DNA of 5,500 nt, taken from contig NZ_JAIVFR010000495.1 in assembly GCF_020829685.1 (NCBI RefSeq), forward strand, positions 1 to 5,500. The letters are read 5' to 3'. Shown one piece after another: positions 1-5,042 of this stretch. Origin of the DNA: Nostoc sp. CHAB 5715 (lineage in GTDB: Bacteria; Cyanobacteriota; Cyanobacteriia; Cyanobacteriales; Nostocaceae). Every line of letters starts with the position of its first letter. The first letter of the stretch is position 1. The notes beneath the pieces are model-generated. The model ran no database searches. It worked only from the letters and a program-made list of their open reading frames with translations, and was not told where the DNA came from. Position numbers and translations under genes: made by a program.

Positions 1-174
1 TCTGCTAATCGTGCTGTGTTCCTAATTGCTCGTCGCTTTGCTCTGCTCAAGCGTGGTGATTTGATTTTGGTATTGGAGCAAGGCGTGATTGCTGAACGTG
101 GTACTCACTCACAATTGTTGCAACAAAAGGGTTTGTATTGGTCATTATATCAACGGCAGCAAGCAAACATTTAG
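1..174 (+). CDS. ABC exporter ATPase, C-terminal fragment (5' end outside window)
   Basis: The reading frame is open from base 1 to the TAG at 172-174 and gives the last 57 residues of a protein that begins upstream. The fragment matches the end of an exporter-type nucleotide-binding domain. It has the strand and H-loop region FLIARRF, then DLILVLEQGVIAERGTHSQLL, then a short helix GLYWSLYQRQQ. These correspond to the canonical IAHR, ADxIxVLExGxIxExGTHxELL and GxYxxLYxxQ motifs of half-transporters fused to a membrane domain, such as the HlyB/MsbA/peptidase-containing class. The Walker and signature motifs lie outside the window, so the subclass and any N-terminal peptidase domain cannot be seen. 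The H-loop position normally held by His reads Arg (CGT at about residue 11 of the fragment). Likely role: ATP-driven export across the inner membrane. A HlyD-type adaptor lies 3 kb downstream on the other strand and could be a partner, but this is inference. Confidence 0.88.
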   Translation, partial: SANRAVFLIARRFALLKRGDLILVLEQGVIAERGTHSQLLQQKGLYWSLYQRQQANI

Positions 175-238
175 TAGATTTAACTAGCTTTTAGCTTGTG
201 CCTACTTGACATCTGGAGAATAGCTTAAGGATAGTTTT

Positions 239-267
239 TGGCGAATGGAGTTATGCTTCATTCGCCA
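239..267. terminator. Hairpin between convergent genes, possible terminator
   Basis: TGGCGAATGGAG (239-250) pairs with CTTCATTCGCCA (256-267). This makes a 12-bp stem with one G-U wobble and a 5-base loop (TTATG). It lies between the end of the ABC gene and the end of the convergent small secreted-protein gene, where a shared terminator would be expected. The + strand downstream side is only moderately T-rich (TTGGATTTGG), and the other side has A residues after the stem when read on the - strand. It is therefore not a textbook Rho-independent terminator. It may only stabilise the 3' ends. Confidence 0.4.
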
Positions 268-307
268 TTGGATTTGGTTGCAAACTCAGCAACTAAAGCA
301 TTTAGGA

Positions 308-598
308 TTATTGCTGAGTAACCATTACAAAAGTTTCATAACTTGATATATTACTCTCGACAGAACAGGCAAGAAGATCGCCTTCACTACACCAGATGAT
401 TAATGTACTTTTAATTTTACTTAATCTGTCGCATTCGACTATATCTTTCTCCTTGTAGCATTTATCGACAGCAGCGATACCTAATTGATAGGCAAGTTCT
501 GTATTGTGCGTACTAGGTGTTTGTCCATTAGTACCAGCTAGACCGCTAAAGGTAACTGTCATTGTAACTAAAGTAGTAGTTAAGATAGACTTTTTCAT
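308..598 (-). CDS. Small secreted four-cysteine protein of unknown function
   Basis: This is a complete 96-residue ORF (ATG at 598-596, TAA at 310-308). I do not recognise a named family. The N-terminus has a short basic start (MKK) followed by a hydrophobic Thr/Val/Leu-rich stretch to about residue 21, with GLA before a possible cleavage site. This is a typical Sec signal peptide, so the mature protein of about 75 residues should be periplasmic or secreted. The mature part has four cysteines at about residues 47, 56, 70 and 78 (spacing C-x8-C-x13-C-x7-C), consistent with two disulfides. It also contains charged helical stretches such as YKEKDIVECDRLSKIKS. The Shine-Dalgarno signal is weak, as is common in cyanobacteria. 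It stands alone, convergent with the ABC gene and divergent from the protease gene. The signal peptide and even cysteine count support a real gene despite its small size. Confidence 0.72.
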   Translation of the reverse strand: MKKSILTTTLVTMTVTFSGLAGTNGQTPSTHNTELAYQLGIAAVDKCYKEKDIVECDRLSKIKSTLIIWCSEGDLLACSVESNISSYETFVMVTQQ

Positions 599-636
599 CT
601 TATGTAGCTATTTGTAAATTTAATTAAGTAGTTTTG

Positions 637-642
637 ATTATA
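637..642 (-). promoter_or_regulatory. Candidate -10 box for the small secreted-protein gene
   Basis: On the - strand a perfect TATAAT lies about 39 bases upstream of the ATG at 598. This would place transcription start near 630 with a leader of about 30 bases. No good -35 hexamer is visible at the usual spacing. A small inverted repeat, ATTGC-CA-GCAAT (642-653), sits just upstream of and partly overlaps the box, and an AT-rich 9-bp stem (651-659 with 670-678) follows. Either could bind a regulator. In such AT-rich sequence a chance match is possible. Confidence 0.28.
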
Positions 643-744
643 TTGCCAGCAATTATTATCTTGATAAAAATAATAATTATTTATATAGGACTTGGATTTG
701 ATTTATGAAAACATACTGAAACTGAAAAGCCCGTTTTAAGACAA

Positions 745-764
745 TACGGTTCAGTTAAGCCGTA
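745..764. repeat. Small bulged hairpin, possible dispersed-repeat remnant
   Basis: TACGGTT (745-751) pairs with AAGCCGTA (757-764) around the loop CAGTT, with one bulged G at 759. The surrounding motif AAGACAATACGGTTCAGTT resembles sequence I associate with intergenic and element-border DNA in Nostoc-type genomes, but I cannot confirm this without a search. It lies just left of the larger palindromic repeat at 778-851. No gene is visible here. Confidence 0.3.
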
Positions 765-777
765 AAAATAAATTTGC

Positions 778-851
778 GTAGGTTGGGTTGAGGAACGAAA
801 CCCAACATTTTCGAGCATTTGTTGGGTTTCACTTCGTTCAACCCAACCTAC
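778..851. repeat. GTAGGTTGGGTT palindromic intergenic repeat
   Basis: This is a near-palindrome of 74 bp. The outer stem GTAGGTTGGGTTGA (778-791) pairs perfectly with 838-851. The inner stem AAACCCAACA (798-807) pairs with TGTTGGGTTT (820-829) around a 12-base loop. The two sides are separated by small unpaired segments (GGAACG and CACTTCGT). Each arm also contains its own GTTGGGTT/AACCCAAC pair, so it can fold either as one long hairpin or as two side-by-side hairpins. Palindromes with this core are common between genes in filamentous cyanobacteria and behave as small non-autonomous dispersed repeats. No coding potential is seen in it. Confidence 0.82.
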
Positions 852-866
852 AATTATCCTTAACTA

Positions 867-874
867 GCGATCGC
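867..874. repeat. HIP1 octamer GCGATCGC (one of five in the window)
   Basis: The highly iterated palindrome HIP1 is present here and at 3204-3211, 4497-4504, 4630-4637 and 5421-5428. That is about one per 1.1 kb, far above the chance rate in AT-rich DNA. It is a recognised signature of many cyanobacterial genomes. Two copies lie inside the HlyD gene and one inside the SDR gene. Confidence 0.85.
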
Positions 875-901
875 AGTAGTTTTAAGAGTAGTAACAGTCA
901 T

Positions 902-1149
902 AACGTTTTCTTTTCATTACATTAGTGTCCATTAATACACTTTAAAAATTTAAGATTCACTTGATAAATTTATTCTTAATAAAAACCACAGTTATCAGAA
1001 TATTTTTTGGTAATAAAATTAGCATTTTTTGATGAAATTTCATAGTAATTATTGAGAATGGGGCTTATTCACACATTGAAATCTTCTTATAAAGATTTTA
1101 AAGCTTCAAACTGTCAAACAACGATTGCTATCTTTGAGAAAAAATACTT
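902..1149 (+). promoter_or_regulatory. AT-rich 5' region of the subtilase gene
   Basis: These 248 bases hold no convincing gene and are markedly AT-rich. They should contain the protease promoter, but no clear -35/-10 pair at proper spacing was found. TATAAA at 1088-1093 is a possible -10, with TTGAAA (1076-1081) too close to serve as its -35. A perfect 12-bp palindrome ATGAAATTTCAT lies at 1032-1043 and could be an operator. GAGAA at 1136-1140, nine bases before the ATG at 1150, is a plausible weak ribosome-binding site and supports that start. Confidence 0.35.
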
Positions 1150-2721
1150 ATGCTCATTGATGATGTTAATAACAATGTGTTGTCAACTAAACAGCCAAAT
1201 GTCACTTCAATCTCTTCATTAGATAGCTTTAATACGAAAAATGACTACAGCCTCAACTTCAGCATAAGTAGTAGCTACAACTCAGCCGATGCTGATGTGC
1301 AGTTACTAAATAATGATGACTCCGAAAATAGCAATAACGCTACTACTAATGCTTTTAGCACTCAAAATTATAACTCCACCAATGGCTATGGCTTGCTTAA
1401 TTCAGCAGCAGCAGTGGCTAGAGCAATTGGTCAGAATACCTTTGCTGATGTTCGTGATCTTAGTGGTAATAATTGGGGAGCAGACCTTGTTAAAGCACCG
1501 GAAGTTTGGACACAAGGATACACAGGTAAAGGCGTTGTTGTTGCTGTTGTAGATACTGGGGTTGACTATAACCACGAAGATTTAAAAAATAATATCTGGA
1601 CGAATAGCAACGAAATTGCAGGTAACAGTATAGATGATGATGGCAATGGCTATATTGATGATAATTACGGCTGGAACTTCTCTGATAAAAACAACAACAC
1701 CCTAGATAACAACGGTCATGGCACTCATGTTTCTGGCACGATCGCAGGAGAAAATAATAACTACGGTGTCACTGGTATTGCATACAATGCCAAAATTATG
1801 CCCGTCAAAGTTTTGAGTGAATCTGGTTCTGGTTCCTATAGTTCCATATCTAAAGGTATTCGCTACGCTGTGGATAATGGAGCTAATGTGATTAACCTCA
1901 GTTTAGGAGGCACATTTTCCAATAGTACTTTAGAGTCAGCCATTGACTATGCCAGCAGCAAAGGAGTGATTGTCGTCATGGCAGCAGGTAATAAAGGTGA
2001 CTCATCACCAGACTATCCCGCTCGCTATGCATCCAAGTCGGGAATTGCCGTTGGGGCTGTGGATAAAAATAATAATCTGGCCGACTTCTCTAACCGCTCT
2101 GGAACGGATGAAATCGCTTACGTCACAGCCCCAGGAGTCAAGGTTTACTCCTCAGTTCCGAATAATCAATATGGCACTTATAGCGGCACGTCTATGGCTG
2201 CTCCCCATGTTGCTGGTGTAGTTGCCCTGATGCTTAGTGCTAACCCCAACTTAACTGATGCCCAAGTCCGTCAGATTGTGACAGAAACCGCAGAAAATAG
2301 TACACAAACTACAAGCTTTAGTTTTAATCATTCTAATGTCAGTTCTTTAGCGAGTCAGGTGATTGCAGACACAGCAGTAAATAATACACAAACTACAATC
2401 TCTAGTTTTAATATTTCCAATGTCAGTTCTCTGACAAAGCAGGCGATGTCTGATGACAACCTGCTACGCATCGACGTACAAACGGTAAATTATCTGACAC
2501 CACAGACTCTTGCTAGTTTTAATAACTCTGATGTCAGTTCTCTAATCGATGATGCAATTACAGAAAAGGTAAAATATTTGACACCATTTGAAGGTAATAA
2601 CGGATTGGCCAATCCAGAATTATGGTCGCAATTCCAAAACTATGAGAACACTCTGGGCAGCATCAATGTGGATAGCAATGAAGATGAGAATAATCTTGAT
2701 TTTGGCAAATTACTAGAGTGA
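1150..2721 (+). CDS. S8 family subtilisin-like serine protease (subtilase)
   Basis: This is a complete 523-residue subtilase. The catalytic Asp is D135 in VVDTGVDYNHEDL, His is H190 in NGHGTHVSGT and Ser is S348 in GTSMAAPHVAG. The oxyanion Asn is N281 in MAAGNKG. All four are intact, so it should be an active endopeptidase. A DDDGNGYIDD loop (about 162-171) between the Asp and His motifs looks like a calcium site. The catalytic domain spans about 108-380. It is preceded by about 75 Asn/Ser-rich residues and a GYGLLNSAAAVARAIG helix (about 79-94). It is followed by a 140-residue Asn/Ser-rich tail with three diverged repeats and an acidic end (EDENNLDFGKLLE). No Sec signal peptide is visible, so if exported it needs another route. 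A type I system is possible, given the nearby ABC and HlyD genes. It is likely a monocistronic gene, with repeats downstream. The family assignment is firm; substrate and location are unknown. Confidence 0.95.
   Translation: MLIDDVNNNVLSTKQPNVTSISSLDSFNTKNDYSLNFSISSSYNSADADVQLLNNDDSENSNNATTNAFSTQNYNSTNGYGLLNSAAAVARAIGQNTFADVRDLSGNNWGADLVKAPEVWTQGYTGKGVVVAVVDTGVDYNHEDLKNNIWTNSNEIAGNSIDDDGNGYIDDNYGWNFSDKNNNTLDNNGHGTHVSGTIAGENNNYGVTGIAYNAKIMPVKVLSESGSGSYSSISKGIRYAVDNGANVINLSLGGTFSNSTLESAIDYASSKGVIVVMAAGNKGDSSPDYPARYASKSGIAVGAVDKNNNLADFSNRSGTDEIAYVTAPGVKVYSSVPNNQYGTYSGTSMAAPHVAGVVALMLSANPNLTDAQVRQIVTETAENSTQTTSFSFNHSNVSSLASQVIADTAVNNTQTTISSFNISNVSSLTKQAMSDDNLLRIDVQTVNYLTPQTLASFNNSDVSSLIDDAITEKVKYLTPFEGNNGLANPELWSQFQNYENTLGSINVDSNEDENNLDFGKLLE
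2299..2544 (+). repeat. Three diverged repeats in the subtilase C-terminal tail
   Basis: The tail repeats a motif of form TQTTxxSFNxSxVSSL. Copy 1 covers residues 384-400 (2299-2349), copy 2 covers 412-428 (2383-2433) and copy 3 covers 450-465 (2497-2544). Copies 1 and 2 are close at DNA level too (shared ACACAAACTACAA and AATGTCAGTTCT). Copy 3 has drifted (TPQTLASFNNSDVSSL). Copy starts are about 28 and 38 residues apart. This suggests internal duplication of a short segment after the catalytic domain. Each copy is followed by a short helical-looking stretch with acidic residues. Confidence 0.65.
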
Positions 2722-2874
2722 ATGCAAAAACAAATATAGCAGTTCTCGTTTACGTGAGGTACATCCGTAGGGGCACAGCATTGCTCATTGGTGTCAACTT
2801 AAGCTAAAAATCGCTTATCTGTTGGCTTCCACGCCCGCCCAGAAATGAATTTCAGCGGCTCATAGCTAAAGTCT

Positions 2875-2987
2875 CAGGACTTACGCAAAAACTCTCTGCA
2901 ACTCTTATTCCTTTGTGTCCTTCGTGCCTTCTCTGCGAGACGCTACGCGAACGCGGTTCGTTATTCCGTGACTCATGCGTAAGTCCT
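2875..2987. mobile_element. 113-bp MITE-like element nested in the larger repeat
   Basis: The element has perfect 12-bp terminal inverted repeats, AGGACTTACGCA (2876-2887) and TGCGTAAGTCCT (2976-2987). It is flanked on both sides by AAGTCT (2869-2874 and 2988-2993), consistent with a 6-bp target duplication. Removing it restores a continuous GCTAAAGTCTACTAAAG hairpin sequence, which supports true insertion. It has no coding capacity. The interior (ACTCTCTGCAACTCTTATTC and GAGACGCTACGCGAACG) resembles sequences often seen between genes in Nostoc-type genomes, from memory and not verified. It would have been mobilised by a transposase encoded elsewhere. Confidence 0.65.
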
Positions 2988-2988
2988 A

Positions 2989-3076
2989 AGTCTACTAAAG
3001 TAGACTAAAAATTTTTCGGATTATTTAGTCATCTTTAGATGACTTTCGCTATTAGCAAGGAACTTCAGTTCCTTGC
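2989..3076. repeat. Three consecutive perfect hairpins
   Basis: Three perfect short palindromes follow one another. AGTCTACT-AA-AGTAGACT is at 2989-3006, AGTCATCT-TT-AGATGACT at 3027-3044 and GCAAGGAACT-TC-AGTTCCTTGC at 3055-3076. The stems are 8, 8 and 10 bp with minimal loops. The first is interrupted at its left border by the nested element at 2875-2987. The arrangement resembles REP-like or IS200/IS605-end hairpins, though no such transposase is present. It could also act as a 3'-end structure for transcripts entering from either flanking gene. Confidence 0.65.
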
Positions 3077-3230
3077 GGGACACCAATGAGCAATGCTGTG
3101 CCCCTACACCTCACGATATAATGTTGTACCGCATCTGGATGGGAACCGCCATAACTCAGTATAGAACATTCTTGGGTATCGCTTGAAAATTATTTTGCGA
3201 AGTGCGATCGCTCGTCTATCGTCAATGAAT

Positions 3231-3261
3231 GTAGGGGTTTAGCAATGCGCTTTACCCCTAC
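3231..3261. repeat. GTAGGGGT hairpin downstream of the HlyD gene
   Basis: GTAGGGGT (3231-3238) pairs with ACCCCTAC (3254-3261). The inner stem is AGC/GCT (3241-3243 with 3249-3251), across a TT/TT internal loop. It lies 45 bases beyond the HlyD stop on the - strand and shares the GTAGGGG end with the larger module to the left, so it may be a shortened relative. There is no T-tract on either strand, so a terminator role is only possible, not indicated. Confidence 0.5.
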
Positions 3262-3305
3262 TCCTACGGTGTTATGAGGTGACAAAATAAGGAGAGGCTA
3301 CAAAC

Positions 3306-4802
3306 CTACCTAACGGAAAATGCCTCATTAAACCGCCGCGTCACAGGCTCAGTGATGAATGTCAAAATTGACTTTTTACGAGTGACAATTTCACCTGTAG
3401 CAGACATACCTGGTGTAAATTCTACTTCTTGACCCCGCACGTTAACTGAGTGTTTACTTAGCTTAATTCTGGTGGGAAAAACTAAGCCTAATTCTTTATC
3501 AACAATTGCATTCGGACTGACTTGCATAACTTCTCCATTCACAGTGCCAAATTCCTGAAAGGGGAAAGTTGCCATTTTCACTTTTGCCTTCATTCCTTGA
3601 CGAATAAACCCAATATCGCGGTTGAGAACTTTCACCTCTAAAAGCATTTCTTCCCCTTCTGGCAAAATTGACAGCAATTCTTCACCTGATTGCACTGGTC
3701 CCTTAGTAGCTTTAACTCTGTAAATTGTACCGGCAACAGGAGCCTCAATTGTTTCTAAAGCTTGCTGCTTCCTTGCCTGTTCTAATTGACCTTGAACAGT
3801 TGTCAGTTCTTCTTTACGCTTGTTGAATTGGGTCAAAATTTCACTTTGGCGTTCTGATGCTACACGCTGGGCTTGACTGCGTGCAGCATTGTAAGCTTGT
3901 TCTGCTTGGCGAATTTCTTGGATTTGGGCAGAAATATCTTTTTCTAATGACGTGACTTTATCTTGAGCCTCTGTTATTCTATTCTGGGCGTTAATCACTT
4001 CATCTTGCGATCTAGTGATTTCTGTCTTTGCACGAGTTAATCTTTCTTGGGCATCCAAGTAATCGACACGAGGTACTGCACCAGGAGTCATTAGGCTGCG
4101 TAGGCTTTTTTCCCTTTCTTCGGCAAGCGCCAAATTACTTTCAATTTTAATTCGGATGCTATCTGCGTTAGCAAGGTTGGTTTTGGCATTGGCAACGCTG
4201 CTTTTGGCATTAACTAAGTTGTCTTGCAACCGAGTCAAACGGACTTTGGCTTGATCTATGAGTGCTTGTTGGCGATTTGCTTCTGCTTCCGCTCCTGCTT
4301 GACGCGCTTGGAAGTCTTGCAGGCGAGAACTTAAAAGTTCATCTTGCAATTTTGTTCCAGTAGTTTTGCCTCCGGTGCGTTCTGCATCCAAACGTTGCAA
4401 ATCGTCCTGAATCAATCTAGAAGATTTGGCTAGGCGGGAAACATCGGTTATTTGCAAGTCTGGATCTTTTTGAATCAGAACTTCACCTTTAGTAACGCGA
4501 TCGCCTTCTCGCACTTTAACAGCAACAATTGACCCCCCACCCAAGGATGTCACCGGTCTTACCTGTGTGGAAGCGATTAATTCCCCTGGTGCTGTTGCTA
4601 CTTCATCGATTTGCGAGAAGTACGCCCAGGCGATCGCTCCAAATACGATGACGCTCATCGTTCCCGCTAATAATCTAGTGTACAGAGGTGGCAATTCCTG
4701 TACTGCCTTCCCCAATTCATAAGTAAGTTGTTCCTCTGGTTGGGCGAATCGCTCTTTTGTCTGACGTGCTTGAGCAGCATTTACAGCTAGGGAAGATTTC
4801 AT
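3306..4802 (-). CDS. HlyD-family membrane fusion protein (export adaptor)
   Basis: This is a complete 498-residue periplasmic adaptor of type I/ABC export systems, linking an inner-membrane ABC transporter to a TolC-like outer-membrane channel. Residues 1-42 are cytosolic and polar, and one membrane helix spans about 44-62 (AGTMSVIVFGAIAWAYF). The first lipoyl/barrel half follows at about 68-115 (GGGSIVAVKVREGDRVTKGEVLI). A very long coiled coil runs about 118-350, rich in Gln, Ala, Glu and Arg. The second lipoyl half is at about 350-382 (IEAPVAGTIYRVKATKGPVQSGEELLSILPEG). A beta-barrel domain follows to about 475, with the PGMSATGEI motif, and then a basic tail. Length and order fit the HlyD family. 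The start is fixed by the first Met, since the next Met lies inside the membrane helix. No Shine-Dalgarno is present, and a GGGGAGT array begins 8 bases upstream. No ABC gene is adjacent on this strand. The partner could be the ABC ATPase at the left edge, but this is inference. Confidence 0.95.
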   Translation of the reverse strand: MKSSLAVNAAQARQTKERFAQPEEQLTYELGKAVQELPPLYTRLLAGTMSVIVFGAIAWAYFSQIDEVATAPGELIASTQVRPVTSLGGGSIVAVKVREGDRVTKGEVLIQKDPDLQITDVSRLAKSSRLIQDDLQRLDAERTGGKTTGTKLQDELLSSRLQDFQARQAGAEAEANRQQALIDQAKVRLTRLQDNLVNAKSSVANAKTNLANADSIRIKIESNLALAEEREKSLRSLMTPGAVPRVDYLDAQERLTRAKTEITRSQDEVINAQNRITEAQDKVTSLEKDISAQIQEIRQAEQAYNAARSQAQRVASERQSEILTQFNKRKEELTTVQGQLEQARKQQALETIEAPVAGTIYRVKATKGPVQSGEELLSILPEGEEMLLEVKVLNRDIGFIRQGMKAKVKMATFPFQEFGTVNGEVMQVSPNAIVDKELGLVFPTRIKLSKHSVNVRGQEVEFTPGMSATGEIVTRKKSILTFITEPVTRRFNEAFSVR

Positions 4803-4809
4803 AGAATTT

Positions 4810-4914
4810 GGGAGTGGGGAGTGGGGAGTGGGGAGTGGGGAATGGGGAGTGGGGAATGGGGAATGGGGAATGGGGAATGGGGAATGGAGAATGGAGAATG
4901 GGGAATGGGGGAAT
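4810..4914. repeat. GGGGA(A/G)T heptamer tandem array
   Basis: About 15 tandem units of a 7-base repeat are present. The first is GGGAGT, then mainly GGGGAGT up to 4850, then mainly GGGGAAT, with two GGAGAAT variants (4886-4899) and a final 8-base unit. It belongs to the short tandemly repeated sequences known from heterocystous cyanobacteria. Four or more GGGG runs spaced by three bases on the + strand make a strong G-quadruplex motif. It is also complementary to the C-rich repeats at 4956-5042, so a long imperfect hairpin is possible. It ends eight bases from the HlyD start codon, so the HlyD leader RNA would be C-rich there. The phase drift from AGT to AAT units suggests expansion by slippage. 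Confidence 0.92.
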
Positions 4915-4938
4915 GATTTATTGTTTGTTTATCATGAC

Positions 4939-5042
4939 TTATAGTGTTTTTCTTCACCCTACTCCCTATTCCCTACTCCCCACTCCCCATTTATAGTGTT
5001 TTTCTTCACCCTACTCCCTATTCCCTACTCCCCACTCCCCAT
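4939..5042. repeat. Perfect 52-bp tandem duplication, C-rich
   Basis: Two identical 52-base units lie head to tail (4939-4990 and 4991-5042). Each begins TTATAGTGTTTTTCTTC and ends with five CCCYANT-type heptamers (CCCTACT, CCCTATT, CCCTACT, CCCCACT, CCCCATT). The match continues three bases into 5043-5045, which is the stop codon of the SDR gene read on the - strand. The heptamers are complementary to the array at 4810-4914. Read on the - strand, each unit carries CACTATAA, so a possible -10-like box for the HlyD gene is duplicated, though no -35 is visible. Perfect identity implies a recent duplication. Confidence 0.9.

Larger units (their letters stand above)
2735..3153. repeat. Inverted-repeat module filling the protease-HlyD spacer
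   Basis: A 29-bp segment starting GTAGGGGCACAGCATTGC (2767-2795) is repeated perfectly in inverted orientation at 3079-3107. The inversion extends outward with CGTGAGGT (2753-2760) against ACCTCACG (3108-3115), after a 6-base offset (ACATCC). It continues more weakly with TATAGCAGTTCTC (2735-2747) against GGGAACCGCCATA (3141-3153). The module occupies most of the 584-base non-coding stretch between the two genes and encodes no transposase or other convincing protein. It contains smaller hairpins and a nested insertion (2875-2987), so it looks like a non-autonomous, palindrome-built intergenic element of the kind frequent in Nostoc-type genomes. Confidence 0.75.

Noticed and set aside
1150..1230. 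Sec signal peptide on the subtilase
   Set aside because: The N-terminus is acidic and Asn/Ser-rich with no basic start or hydrophobic core.
1313..1552. Open frame of 79 codons on the + strand
   Set aside because: It lies entirely inside the subtilase gene in another frame. The subtilase frame has clear catalytic motifs.
1970..2221. Open frame of 83 codons on the + strand
   Set aside because: It overlaps the region encoding the subtilase oxyanion and Ser motifs in a different frame and has no recognisable protein features.
4808..4996. Open frame of 62 codons on the + strand (MGVGSGEWGVGNGEW...)
   Set aside because: It is only the translation of the heptamer repeat array, with no ribosome-binding site or family resemblance.
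4810..5042. CRISPR array
   Set aside because: Repeats are 7 bp and contiguous with no unique spacers, and the 52-bp units are tandem with no spacer. No cas genes are present.
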